From the NCBI RefSeq assembly GCF_049651805.1, contig NZ_JBASCU010000016.1, positions 1-64,000 of the forward strand: a stretch of DNA of 64,000 nt, in the 5' to 3' direction. Origin of the DNA: Pseudolysinimonas_A sp049651805 (GTDB lineage: Bacteria; Actinomycetota; Actinomycetes; Actinomycetales; Microbacteriaceae). The translations under genes and the position numbers were made by a program. Numbering within the stretch: the stretch's first letter is position 1; each line of letters starts with the position of its first letter. The notes under the pieces were generated by a model. That model worked only from the letters and a program-made list of their open reading frames with translations, searched no databases and was not told where the DNA came from. This document shows, piece after piece, positions 1 to 7,825 of the stretch.

Positions 1-255
1 GTTTGGCGGTTCCTCGGGCCCTGAGCCGCCAAACGGCACGAATCGTCGGGGTTCGACCGGAATCCAGAGGAACTTGCCGCGGCGTTCGGGCGTCAGGAGG
101 CGGGCGCCGGAGAGGCGCTCGATGAAGTCTTCCTCGGGGCCCGCGTGGCGACGCAGGGAGCGGGCGTCGAGCACCTCGACGTGGCGCACCGTCGCCCCGG
201 TGACGGCGGGTTCGAGGCCCGATCGCACGACCTCGACCTCGGGGAGTTCCGGCAT
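1..255 (-). CDS. mutM: formamidopyrimidine-DNA glycosylase, N-terminal part (cut by window edge)
   Basis: Only the first 85 codons are inside the window. The product begins MPELPEVEVV, the hallmark of Fpg/MutM: after Met removal Pro2 is the catalytic Schiff-base nucleophile and Glu3 assists. The enzyme excises 8-oxoguanine and other oxidised purines and nicks the strand by beta,delta-elimination. The C-terminal H2TH and zinc-finger parts lie outside. It starts 2 nt after the rnc stop codon, so it is probably the last gene of the DUF177-rpmF-rnc-mutM operon, an order common in actinobacteria. A second Fpg/Nei paralogue lies at 28939-29883. Confidence 0.95.
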   Translation of the reverse strand, partial: MPELPEVEVVRSGLEPAVTGATVRHVEVLDARSLRRHAGPEEDFIERLSGARLLTPERRGKFLWIPVEPRRFVPFGGSGPEEPPN

Positions 256-257
256 CC

Positions 258-974
258 CTAACCCGCGTCGGGGTTGCGCTCGCCCGAGCGCTGGGCATCC
301 TGCAGCACCGACCAGGCGGCGAGCGCGGCAGCCATCTCGGCCTGCTTCTTGCTGGTGCCGTCACCGTCGGCAATCTCTTCGCCCGCGAGCCAGACCACAG
401 CGTGGAAGCGCTTCGAGTGGTCGGGGCCGCTGTCGGCGACCTGGTATTGCGGCAGCCCCTTGCCGAGCCGTGTCGACAGCTCTTGCAGACTCGTCTTCGG
501 ATCCATCGCCGCGCCGAACCGTTTGGGGTCGGCGAGCAGCGGGTCGATGAGCCGCAGCACGAGGGCGGTCGCCGCGTCGGGTCCGTCCTCGAGGTACACG
601 GCGCCGATGACGGCTTCGAGTGCGTCCGACAAGATCGACGACTTCTCGCGACCGCCGGTCATCTCCTCGCCGCGGCCCAGGCGCAGGTGCGCGCCGAGGT
701 CGATCATGCGGGCGATCTCGGCGAGGGCGACAGCCGACACCAGGCTCGCCCGCCGCTTCGCGAGTTCGCCCTCGTCGAGGTCGGGATGCTCGCGGTAGAG
801 CATCACCGTCACCGCTTGCCCGAGGATCGCGTCGCCGAGGAACTCGAGGCGCTCGTTGTGGGCGATCGCGCCGTTCTCGTACGCGTACGAGCGGTGAGTC
901 AGCGCCAGCTCGAGAAGCCCGGCATCAACGGAGATGCCGAGCTTGGCTGCGAGTTCGTCCGGGGTCGCGGCCAT
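258..974 (-). CDS. rnc: ribonuclease III
   Basis: The 238-residue product is the double-stranded RNA endonuclease that processes rRNA precursors and structured mRNAs. The RNase III signature NERLEFLGDA sits at residues 40-49, and a second acidic cluster SDALEAVIGAVYLE near residues 115-128 completes the Mg2+ site. A double-stranded-RNA-binding domain follows, ending in the KKQAEMAAALAAW helix. I chose the ATG at 974 because the family begins near MAATPDEL; the longer frame back to 1082 overlaps rpmF and adds unrelated residues. It lies downstream of rpmF and is followed after 2 nt by mutM. Confidence 0.95.
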   Translation of the reverse strand: MAATPDELAAKLGISVDAGLLELALTHRSYAYENGAIAHNERLEFLGDAILGQAVTVMLYREHPDLDEGELAKRRASLVSAVALAEIARMIDLGAHLRLGRGEEMTGGREKSSILSDALEAVIGAVYLEDGPDAATALVLRLIDPLLADPKRFGAAMDPKTSLQELSTRLGKGLPQYQVADSGPDHSKRFHAVVWLAGEEIADGDGTSKKQAEMAAALAAWSVLQDAQRSGERNPDAG

Positions 975-1014
975 TCCGTTTTCAGGACGTGCGGGCGTCG
1001 GACGAGCGGACGTG

Positions 1015-1218
1015 TTAGACGTCCGCGACCTTGCGGCCCTTGTACTCCAAGTACAGGGGGGTGCCGGCGGAGTCTTCGACAACCTTTGCGCGGTGCGGGA
1101 GGCTGTAGGTGACCTTGCCGTTCTCGATCGTCTTCACGAGCTGCACCGGGGTCGCCTTCCACTGCGAGCGGCGGGAGTGCGTGTTCGAGCGCGACTGCTT
1201 GCGCTTGGGAACGGCCAT
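1015..1218 (-). CDS. rpmF: 50S ribosomal protein L32
   Basis: This 67-residue basic protein starts MAVPKRKQSRSNTHSRRSQW, the typical L32 N-terminus. It has no Cys pairs, so it is the zinc-free form usual in actinobacteria. It is a structural component of the large ribosomal subunit. It begins 2 nt after the DUF177 gene, the conserved yceD-rpmF pairing, and precedes rnc by 40 nt. Confidence 0.97.
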   Translation of the reverse strand: MAVPKRKQSRSNTHSRRSQWKATPVQLVKTIENGKVTYSLPHRAKVVEDSAGTPLYLEYKGRKVADV

Positions 1219-1220
1219 GT

Positions 1221-1751
1221 CTATCTCTTCTCGTTGGTGTCTAGGTCTTCGCGAAGGGCTTCAAGAGCCGCCCACCTCGGGTCGGGCGTCTCCTCGACCT
1301 CCTGCTCGAACCCGTCCGGAAGCCTCTCCCCGGTGAGGGGGTCGAGGCCCGGACAGTCCGGGCGACAGACCGGCTGGAACGGTAGCGACAACACCACCGC
1401 ATCCCTTACGACGGGTTCGAGATCCAGCTGGTCGTCTCGAACCACATAGTCGAAAGCTTCGTCAGGAGAATACGCGAAAAGCTCTTGGAATTCGACTTGA
1501 ACGTCGATCTGCACCGGGTCGAGGCAGCGCCCGCACTCCGCCCGGGCGACCGTGTCGACCTCGGCGGAGACCAGAATGCCGTCGTGCAAGCCTTCGAGGC
1601 GAAGGTCGATGCGGATGTTCTCCCCCGGCGCGACGGCTGCGGCGCCCTCGCCGAGCTTCTCGGGTACGGCGAAGTCGAGCGTACGCTCGCGCATCTCGCC
1701 GGGGCGGTGCACGAGGTCGCGGACGTTCACGACATACGGGGAAGCAGACAC
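1221..1751 (-). CDS. DUF177 (YceD-like) protein
   Basis: The 176-residue acidic protein carries the DUF177 core with CGRCLDPVQ near its middle and paired Cys in VCRPDCPGLDP later. It is co-encoded with rpmF across bacteria and in E. coli relatives affects 23S rRNA/L32 assembly; that role here is inferred from family. I prefer the GTG at 1751 because the conserved part begins VSASPYVVNVRDL. A TACAAT box ends 8 nt before it, suggesting a leaderless mRNA. An upstream in-frame GTG at 1796 would add 15 residues (191 aa total). Confidence 0.85.
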   Translation of the reverse strand: MSASPYVVNVRDLVHRPGEMRERTLDFAVPEKLGEGAAAVAPGENIRIDLRLEGLHDGILVSAEVDTVARAECGRCLDPVQIDVQVEFQELFAYSPDEAFDYVVRDDQLDLEPVVRDAVVLSLPFQPVCRPDCPGLDPLTGERLPDGFEQEVEETPDPRWAALEALREDLDTNEKR

Positions 1752-1803
1752 GAGTTGCGATTGTACGCGCCCCGCCCACCTCGAGCTGGTCCTCACCTAG
1801 CAT

Positions 1804-1823
1804 AGCGTTAGCGCTATATAGCG
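1804..1823. promoter_or_regulatory. palindromic operator upstream of the XRE/nucleotidyltransferase pair
   Basis: A perfect 12-bp palindrome CGCTATATAGCG (1812-1823) overlaps an 8-bp palindrome TAGCGCTA (1809-1816), and a further ATAGCG half-site starts at 1802. This AT-rich patch sits just before the XRE gene, where an antitoxin-type autorepressor would bind. A TACGAT box follows at 1833-1838. Binding by the XRE protein is inference. Confidence 0.6.
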
Positions 1824-1844
1824 TGGATGCGATACGATCACGAG

Positions 1845-2183
1845 ATGGCAGGGATGGGCAACCAGATCAAGGGCATGGGCAATGACCTCGTGCGGGAGGC
1901 CCGGCGACGCGTCGGGTGGACCCAGGCGCGCCTCGCCGAAGAGGCCGGCACGACGCAGTCGGCGATCGCGAGGCTCGAGTCGGGCCGCACCTCCCCCGCC
2001 TTCGACGACGTCATCCGCCTCCTGCGCATCATGGGGCTCGACCTCGACTTCATGCTCGTCGAACGCGACGACTCCGACTGGATCCAAGCCCAACGGATGC
2101 TCCCGTTGTCCACAGATCAGCGTCACGAGCACCGTCGCAGCTTCGTCGAGGAGGTAGACCTGATCCGTGCACGTGCCGCCTGA
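1845..2183 (+). CDS. XRE-family helix-turn-helix protein, probable antitoxin
   Basis: The 112-residue product has an N-terminal lambda-repressor-like HTH: VREARRRVGWTQARLAEEAGT followed by SAIARLESGRTSP, then a short C-terminal tail. Such single-domain XRE proteins commonly act as antitoxins and autorepressors. ATG 1845 lies 6 nt after a TACGAT box, consistent with a leaderless start; an in-frame ATG at 1827 is possible. Its last 17 nt overlap the next gene, so the two are translationally linked. It sits behind a palindromic operator. Target and toxin neutralisation are inferred from context only. Confidence 0.8.
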   Translation: MAGMGNQIKGMGNDLVREARRRVGWTQARLAEEAGTTQSAIARLESGRTSPAFDDVIRLLRIMGLDLDFMLVERDDSDWIQAQRMLPLSTDQRHEHRRSFVEEVDLIRARAA

Positions 2184-2679
2184 ACTCAAGTCCGGTCCCC
2201 TTCTCGAGGTTCTCCATCGCCATGGAGTCGAGTTCGTCCTCATCGGGGGGCTCGCGAGCGTGCATTGGGGCTCGCCGTTCATCACGCGCGATCTCGACAT
2301 CACCCCACAACGGAGCCAGGAGAATCTCGATCGGCTCTCCTCGGCGCTGACCGAGCTCGAAGCCTCAATCCGGGTTGACGCGGAACCGGAAGGCATCCCC
2401 TTTTCGCACACCGGGAGCTCACTCGGCGAAAGCCTCGTTTGGAACCTCAGAACCTCGTACGGCGACTTGGATATCTCGTTCGTCCCCAGCGGCACGACCG
2501 GATTCGACGACCTGGCCCGCGACGCGGCCGACGAGCGGATCCAGGGGATCGAGGTCCGAATCGCCTCTCTGGCCGACGTCATCCGGTCGAAGCAGGCCGC
2601 CAACCGCCCCAAGGATCAGCGCGTGTTGCCGACGTTGCGCGAGATCCTCGCCTCGCGCAACCCGCGCAACCGGTCATAG
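2167..2679 (+). CDS. minimal nucleotidyltransferase, probable toxin of an XRE/NTase pair
   Basis: The 170-residue product has the nucleotidyltransferase fold signature: VLIGGLASVHWGSPF followed by TRDLDITP, giving the GG...D-x-D active-site pattern, with a third acidic segment YGDLDISFVP around residue 97. The closest named groups are AbiEii/MenT-type NTases, which in type IV-like toxin-antitoxin systems modify tRNA or other substrates; which substrate applies here cannot be read from sequence. It begins at a GTG inside the XRE gene. Its stop codon abuts a dispersed palindromic repeat. Confidence 0.75.
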   Translation: MHVPPELKSGPLLEVLHRHGVEFVLIGGLASVHWGSPFITRDLDITPQRSQENLDRLSSALTELEASIRVDAEPEGIPFSHTGSSLGESLVWNLRTSYGDLDISFVPSGTTGFDDLARDAADERIQGIEVRIASLADVIRSKQAANRPKDQRVLPTLREILASRNPRNRS

Positions 2680-2718
2680 GTCTCGACACGCGGCCTTCGG
2701 CCGCTACTCGACCACCGA
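2679..2718. repeat. dispersed REP-like palindrome, copy A
   Basis: This is a 40-bp copy of the family with arms GGTCTCGACACGC and GCTACTCGACCACCGA around a GC-rich core (GGCCTTCGGCC). It starts on the last base of the nucleotidyltransferase stop codon and lies between convergent genes, where it may also serve as a terminator or mRNA-stabilising hairpin. Confidence 0.85.
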
Positions 2719-2734
2719 GTCATCCCGCGGGATG

Positions 2735-4078
2735 TCAGCCGCCGATCGCGGTCAGGGCCTCGTCGATGATCGCGAGCCCGCGCAGGCACTCCTCGGGCGT
2801 GACGACGCACGGCGGCACGACGTGCAGCCGGTTGTCGGCGACGAAGGGCAGCAGCCCGCGCGACAGCAGCTCGGTCTTCAGCGCGCCGATGACCGACGGC
2901 GCCACCGGCTCGCGGGTCTCACGGTCGGAGACGAGGTCGAGCGCCCAGAACACCCCGAGCCCGCGCACGTCGCCGATGATCGGATGCTGTTCGGCCAGGG
3001 CGTGGAGACCGGGGCCGAGCACGTTCTCGCCGATCGCGGCGGCGTTCTCGATGATGCCCTCCTCCTCCATCGCGTCGATCGACGCGACGATCGACGCCAT
3101 CGCGAGCGGATGCCCGGAGTAGGTGAGCCCACCCGGGAACACCTGATCGTCGAAAGCGCCCGAGATCGACTCCGAGATGATGACGCCACCCACGGGCACG
3201 TAGCCCGAGTTCACGCCCTTCGCGAAGGTGATCAGGTCGGGCACGATGCCGTCGGGGTTGACTTGTCGGTGCTGCCACGAGAACCACGAGCCGGTGCGGC
3301 CGAAGCCCGACATGACCTCGTCGAGAATCAACAGGATGCCGTACTTGTCGCACAGTTCGCGCACGCCCGTCAGATAGCCGGGGGGCGGAACCATCACGCC
3401 CGCCGTGCCGGGCACGCCTTCGAGCAGGATCGCGGCGATCGAGGATGCCCCCTCGCTCACGATCACCCGCTCGAGGTGATGCAGCGCGCGGGCGCTCTCC
3501 TCTTCCGGCGTCGACGCCCAGAACTCCGAGCGGTAGAGGAACGGCCCGAAGAAGTGCACGTGGCCCCGCGCGTACTCGTTCGGCACCCGCCGCCAGTCGC
3601 CGGTCGCGACGACCGCCGCTCCGGTGTTGCCGTGGTAACTGCGGTACGTCGAAAGCACCTTGTCGCGACCCGTCGTGAGGCGGGCCATGCGGATGGCGTT
3701 CTCGTTGGCATCCGCCCCGCCGTTGGTGAAGAACACCTTGCCGAAGTGCGACCCGGCGCGCGCCAGAATTCGGGATGCCGCCTCGCCGCGGGCCAGGTTG
3801 GCATGCGCGGGGGCGACCATCGGCAGCTCGGCAGCCTGCTTCTGGATCGCCGCGACGACCTTCGGATGCGCGTGGCCGATGTTCATGTTGACGAGCTGGC
3901 TCGAGAAGTCGAGGTAGCGGGTGCCGTCGTAATTCCACACCTCGCTGCCGAGACCTCCGGCGACGACGAACGGGGTGAGCGACCCCTGCGCCGACCAGGA
4001 GTGGAAGACGTGCGCCCGGTCGAGGTCGTACGTGCGCCGGCCGAGAGCCGGATCGAGATCGGCTGCGGTGTCGCTCAT
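2735..4078 (-). CDS. class III PLP-dependent aminotransferase (omega-amino acid type)
   Basis: The 447-residue product has the aspartate-aminotransferase-superfamily class III layout. It contains FFTNGGADANENAIR for cofactor and substrate binding, LILDEVMSGFGRTG with Asp253 contacting the PLP ring nitrogen, and the Schiff-base Lys287 in ITFAKGVNSGYVP. Its place behind an importer, dihydropyrimidinase and beta-ureidopropionase suggests it deaminates the end product, a beta-amino acid such as beta-alanine, to a semialdehyde. The exact donor and acceptor are inferred. It is separated from the binding-protein gene by 80 nt containing a strong stem-loop, so it may be expressed at a lower level than the importer. 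Confidence 0.85.
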   Translation of the reverse strand: MSDTAADLDPALGRRTYDLDRAHVFHSWSAQGSLTPFVVAGGLGSEVWNYDGTRYLDFSSQLVNMNIGHAHPKVVAAIQKQAAELPMVAPAHANLARGEAASRILARAGSHFGKVFFTNGGADANENAIRMARLTTGRDKVLSTYRSYHGNTGAAVVATGDWRRVPNEYARGHVHFFGPFLYRSEFWASTPEEESARALHHLERVIVSEGASSIAAILLEGVPGTAGVMVPPPGYLTGVRELCDKYGILLILDEVMSGFGRTGSWFSWQHRQVNPDGIVPDLITFAKGVNSGYVPVGGVIISESISGAFDDQVFPGGLTYSGHPLAMASIVASIDAMEEEGIIENAAAIGENVLGPGLHALAEQHPIIGDVRGLGVFWALDLVSDRETREPVAPSVIGALKTELLSRGLLPFVADNRLHVVPPCVVTPEECLRGLAIIDEALTAIGG

Positions 4079-4113
4079 GGTGTGGTGCCTTTCGTGAAAC
4101 GGGTGGAGCGGAT

Positions 4114-4146
4114 GGTGGGGGCGCCTGGCGAGCAGGCACCCCCACC
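4114..4146 (-). terminator. intra-operon stem-loop after the binding-protein gene
   Basis: Arms 4114-4127 and 4133-4146 pair over 14 positions with one mismatch around a 5-nt loop. The hairpin follows the substrate-binding-protein gene on the minus strand and has no clear T-run. It probably stabilises the upstream message or partly terminates before the aminotransferase gene. Confidence 0.6.
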
Positions 4147-4158
4147 GGTGCTACGTGG

Positions 4159-5319
4159 TTACTGGCCGCCCTCGGTGAGGGTGACGTCGATCGGCGTGTA
4201 CGCGCCGTCGACGACGACGTCAGCCGCCAGCAGTTCGGCGAGCGCCAGTTCGATGTACTCGTTCGAGTACGCCGAAGCGGGGGGCTCCGCCGTGATGAGG
4301 TTGAGGCCGTCCTGGTTGGTCGCCGCGAGCGCACCCGCGACGGTCCGGTCCCAAGCACTCGCGTCGATCAGGCCGAAGTCGCCACCGGCCCAGATCAGCT
4401 TGTTGACCTCGTTCATCTGCCACAGCTGGTGCACCGGGCCGACCGGGAAGGCGGCTTCGGCGTTGATGGCGGCGTCGTAGACGATCGCCGCGGCATCCTC
4501 GGGGTTGTCACGGGCGTAGACCCACCCCCTGATGATCGCCTTCAGGAACCGCACCGCGGCATCCGCGTAGGCCGGGTCGTCGAGACGGGCGGTGTCGGCC
4601 CAGATCGCGTCCTGCAGCATCGCGCCGGCGGTGTCTTCATACGAGATGACGTTGAAGTCCTCCGGCTGGTACAGCTCGCCGGTGTCGGGGTTCACGACCT
4701 CGAGCACCTGCGCCCACTCGTTGTACGTCATCGCCTGAGCGGCGTCGACGTCGCCATCGAGCAGGGCGTTCATGCTGAAGTCCTGCGTCGTGATCGACAC
4801 CGTGGTCGAGTCGAGACCCTCATCCGCCATCGCGGCGAAGATCTCCCACTCGTTGCCGAAGCCCCACGAGCCGATGCGCTTGCCCTCGAAGTCGGCAACC
4901 GACTCGATGCCGCTGTCGGCCCACGAGACCTGCAACGTTCCCGACTTCTGGAACACCTGCGCGATGTTCGTCAGCTCGACGCCGCTGGCCTCGATGCTGC
5001 CGAGCACCTTCGGAACCCACGCGATTGCGAAGTCGACGTCCCCGGCGACGAGGGCGTCCTGCGGCACGATGTCGCCCCCCGAGGGGACGATGTCGACGGA
5101 GTCGAAGCCCTCGTCTTCGAAGTAGCCCTGGTCGAGGGCGACGTAGTAGCCGGCGAACTGCGCCTGAGGCAGCCACTGCAGCTGCAGGCTGATCTCGGTG
5201 AGCGGCTCGAAGTCGCCGTCGTCGGTTCCGGGGTCGGCAGGGCCGGTGCACGCGGCAAGCGTGAGCGCGGTCGCGGCGGCAGCGGTGGCGAGCAGCGTGC
5301 GTCTGATGCTGTGTTTCAT
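4159..5319 (-). CDS. ABC transporter substrate-binding lipoprotein, NMT1/THI5-like
   Basis: The 386-residue precursor starts MKHSIRRTLL with a hydrophobic stretch ending in the lipobox LAAC at about residue 23, so it is a lipid-anchored binding protein. The mature part begins with ISLQLQWLPQAQFAGYYVA, the typical start of NMT1/THI5-like proteins that bind pyrimidine-like, taurine-like or thiamin-precursor ligands. The ATG at 5319 has a GAAAGGA ribosome site. It is the first transporter component from the 3' side, followed upstream by a permease, an ATPase and a second permease. Neighbouring dihydropyrimidinase genes suggest a pyrimidine or hydantoin ligand. Confidence 0.88.
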   Translation of the reverse strand: MKHSIRRTLLATAAAATALTLAACTGPADPGTDDGDFEPLTEISLQLQWLPQAQFAGYYVALDQGYFEDEGFDSVDIVPSGGDIVPQDALVAGDVDFAIAWVPKVLGSIEASGVELTNIAQVFQKSGTLQVSWADSGIESVADFEGKRIGSWGFGNEWEIFAAMADEGLDSTTVSITTQDFSMNALLDGDVDAAQAMTYNEWAQVLEVVNPDTGELYQPEDFNVISYEDTAGAMLQDAIWADTARLDDPAYADAAVRFLKAIIRGWVYARDNPEDAAAIVYDAAINAEAAFPVGPVHQLWQMNEVNKLIWAGGDFGLIDASAWDRTVAGALAATNQDGLNLITAEPPASAYSNEYIELALAELLAADVVVDGAYTPIDVTLTEGGQ

Positions 5320-5364
5320 GCTGTGTCCTTTCATCGGTGGTGCGGGGTGGGACATGGATGCCGG

Positions 5365-6135
5365 TCAGACCGGCGAGCGCCTCGTCACGAGCCGCTCCAG
5401 CAGCGACGTGACGAGGAAGAACAACAGACCGATGGCGATCGCCCCGGCGACGTAGGCCCACGCCAGAGCCGCTCGGCCCGACTTCGCATAGGTGGCGATC
5501 GCGGTGCCGATGCCGTCGGCCGGGCCACCGAAGTACTCGGCCACGAGCGCCGAGATGACGGCGAGGGATGCCGCGATGCGCACCCCCGTGAGCAGGTACG
5601 GCAGGGCAGTCGGCAGGGTCAGCTTGCCGAAGGTCTGCCACCCGGTCGCCCCGGACGCCCGCAGCAGGTCGCGGTGCACCGGGCGGGTCTGGCGCAACCC
5701 GCGCAGCACGTTGATGTAGACGGGAATGAAGGCCGCGATCGCCGCGACCGCCTGCCGGCCGAACTGGCTCGAGGCGCCGAACATCGTGTTGAGGATGGGG
5801 GTGAGCGCCACGATCGGCACGACGGCGAGTGCGGCGACCAGCGGAGCGAGCATCCCGTCGATCGGCCTCGCCGCGGCGCCGAGCCCGGCCAGCACGATGC
5901 CCAGCAGCGCGCCGAACAGCAGCCCGACGAGGGAGTTGGTGCCGGTGATGAGCATGTCCTCGCCGATGATCCCGATGCGCAGCGCGAGTTCCGTTCCGAT
6001 GGCGGCGGGGCCGGGCACCATGCGCGGCGCGATCTTGAGCACGTCGACGACGAGCACCCACAGGGCGATGAGCAGGATGCCGACCACGATGGGTGCGGCG
6101 AAGCGCACCCAGGCGGGCCACACGCGAGCAGTCAT
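5365..6135 (-). CDS. ABC transporter permease, SsuC/ThiX-like
   Basis: This 256-residue membrane protein has about six hydrophobic segments and the inner-membrane-component signature around LLRASGATGWQTFGKLTLP, the EAA-like loop that docks the ATPase. It shares a 4-nt ATGA overlap with the ATPase gene upstream, so the two are translationally coupled. It forms the channel together with the permease encoded at 6935-7825. Two different permeases suggest a heterodimeric channel, as in ThiXY-type importers. Confidence 0.9.
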   Translation of the reverse strand: MTARVWPAWVRFAAPIVVGILLIALWVLVVDVLKIAPRMVPGPAAIGTELALRIGIIGEDMLITGTNSLVGLLFGALLGIVLAGLGAAARPIDGMLAPLVAALAVVPIVALTPILNTMFGASSQFGRQAVAAIAAFIPVYINVLRGLRQTRPVHRDLLRASGATGWQTFGKLTLPTALPYLLTGVRIAASLAVISALVAEYFGGPADGIGTAIATYAKSGRAALAWAYVAGAIAIGLLFFLVTSLLERLVTRRSPV

Positions 6136-6938
6136 CGCTCGTTCGCCCTCTCGACCGGGGCGCCATGCAGCGCCTCGCGTACCTCGGTCACCTTCGCGAA
6201 GTACTCAGGCGACTCGCGCAGCGCCTCGCCGCGGTTCGCGCCGAGCCCGGTCTCGATGACATCCGTGATCCGCCCCGGTCGCGGGCTCATCACGACCACC
6301 CGGTCGGAGAGGAACACCGCCTCGGGGATCGAGTGCGTCACGAACACGACGGCCGCGCCGGTTTCGGCGGCGATGCGGGCGAGCTCCGACTGCAGGTACT
6401 CGCGGGTCATCTCGTCGAGCGCGCCGAACGGCTCGTCCATCAGCAGCAGCCGCGGGTGCTCGGCGAGCGCCCGCGCGATCGCGACACGCTGCTGCATCCC
6501 GCCGGAGAGCTGGTCGGGGTAACGGTCGACGAAGTCGGTGAGCCCCACCAATTCGGCGAGTTCGGTGACGCGTTTCGCCCGGTCGGATGAGCTCACCCCG
6601 TGCAGTTCGAGCGGCAACGCGATGTTCGCCCCGACGCTGCGCCACGGCAGCAGGCCGGACTGCTGAAACGCGATGCCGTAGTCCTGGTCGAGTCGGGCCG
6701 CGCGGGCCGGTTTGCCGAACACTTCGAGCGCGCCCTCCGAGGCGTCGTCGAGGTCGGCGATGAGGCGCAGGAGCGTCGACTTGCCGCATCCCGAGGGCCC
6801 GATCAGCGAGACGAACTCGCCGGCCGCGACCTCGAGGTCGACGCCGGTGAGCGCGACGACATCCCCGCCCTTCGTCGGGAACGTCTTGCCGACGCCCTCG
6901 GCCCTCACGGCCGGGATGGAGGTGGTGCTGGTCGTCAC
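6132..6938 (-). CDS. ABC transporter ATP-binding protein, SsuB/TauB-like
   Basis: The 268-residue cytoplasmic ATPase carries a Walker A GPSGCGKST, Q-loop FQQSGLLPW, ABC signature LSGGMQQR, Walker B LLLMDEPFGALDE and the switch His in VFVTHSIPEA. This is the nitrate/taurine/sulfonate-type subfamily that energises NMT1-like importers. It starts at a GTG that overlaps the stop of the upstream permease (GTGA), and its own stop overlaps the start of the next permease (ATGA), so all three channel parts are coupled. Confidence 0.93.
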   Translation of the reverse strand: MTTSTTSIPAVRAEGVGKTFPTKGGDVVALTGVDLEVAAGEFVSLIGPSGCGKSTLLRLIADLDDASEGALEVFGKPARAARLDQDYGIAFQQSGLLPWRSVGANIALPLELHGVSSSDRAKRVTELAELVGLTDFVDRYPDQLSGGMQQRVAIARALAEHPRLLLMDEPFGALDEMTREYLQSELARIAAETGAAVVFVTHSIPEAVFLSDRVVVMSPRPGRITDVIETGLGANRGEALRESPEYFAKVTEVREALHGAPVERANER

Positions 6939-7825
6939 GTCGTCGCCTCTCCGCGTCGATATCTGCGCAGGCCCAACCCGACGAGCGCGACCGAGCCGGC
7001 GGCCACGAGGCCGAGCGCGATCGACCCGAAGGTCGGACCCCACGGGGCTGCCGGGTCGCTCGACCCTTGCCCCGCCAGTTGGATGAGCATGCGACCGATG
7101 CCGCCCCGCATTCCGATCGAGACTTCCGCGACGACGGCGCCGATGACGGCGTTCGCAGCGGCCAGTCGCAGGGCGGGCAACAGGTACGGCACGGCGGCCG
7201 GGAGCCGCAGGCGCAGCAGGGTGGCCCGGTAGCCGGCGGCGTAGCTGCGCATGAGATCGAGATGGATGCGGTCGGGCGACCCGAGGCCCTTGAGCGCCCC
7301 GATGGCGACCGGGAAGAACGCGAGGTACGAGGCGATCACGGCGACCGACACCCACTGCGGCCACGGGAAGCCGCCGCGGTCGATCTGGTTGCCGATGACG
7401 TTCACCACCGGGGCGAAGGCGATGAGCGGAACCGTCTGGCTGACGACGATCCAGGGCAGCAGCCCCCACTCGACGAGCCGCCAGCGCTGCATCGCCAGGC
7501 CCAACAGCATCCCGACGGCGACGCCGATCGCCCACCCGGCCGCCGCGATGCCGAGGGTGAGCAGTGCGGCGGAGGCGACCGAGACGATGAGTGGCGGAGT
7601 GTCTCCCCCGCTGGTCGACTCGAACAGGCGGGTGACCATGTCCCAGAGGTGCGGCATCGCGCGGTCGTGAGTGCGCGGCAGCAGCATCACGCCCGAGCCG
7701 GTCTCGCCCGCGATCGCACCGACGACGAATCCGTCGGCCGGGCCGAGGAACTTGTACAGCTGCCATGCGCCCGCGACCGCAAGCACGCCGAGCACCCCCC
7801 ATGCGGCGCCGGCCCAGCGCTGCAT
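6935..7825 (-). CDS. ABC transporter permease (second channel subunit)
   Basis: The 296-residue membrane protein has an N-terminal membrane segment, a periplasmic-side insertion of about 60 residues rich in polar residues, and five more hydrophobic segments. The ATPase-contact loop reads LMRSYAAGYRATLLRLRLP. It overlaps the LLM oxidoreductase stop by 4 nt (ATGA) and the ATPase start by 4 nt, making a continuous operon from the catabolic enzymes into the importer. Confidence 0.9.
   Translation of the reverse strand: MQRWAGAAWGVLGVLAVAGAWQLYKFLGPADGFVVGAIAGETGSGVMLLPRTHDRAMPHLWDMVTRLFESTSGGDTPPLIVSVASAALLTLGIAAAGWAIGVAVGMLLGLAMQRWRLVEWGLLPWIVVSQTVPLIAFAPVVNVIGNQIDRGGFPWPQWVSVAVIASYLAFFPVAIGALKGLGSPDRIHLDLMRSYAAGYRATLLRLRLPAAVPYLLPALRLAAANAVIGAVVAEVSIGMRGGIGRMLIQLAGQGSSDPAAPWGPTFGSIALGLVAAGSVALVGLGLRRYRRGEATT

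Noticed and set aside
975..1082. Upstream extension of rnc
   Set aside because: The added residues overlap rpmF in another frame and do not resemble RNase III; ATG 974 fits the family start.
2375..4480. Plus-strand open frame of 701 codons opposite the aminotransferase
   Set aside because: It is antisense to a conserved aminotransferase and is rich in Arg/His without any recognisable domain; no ribosome site or promoter.
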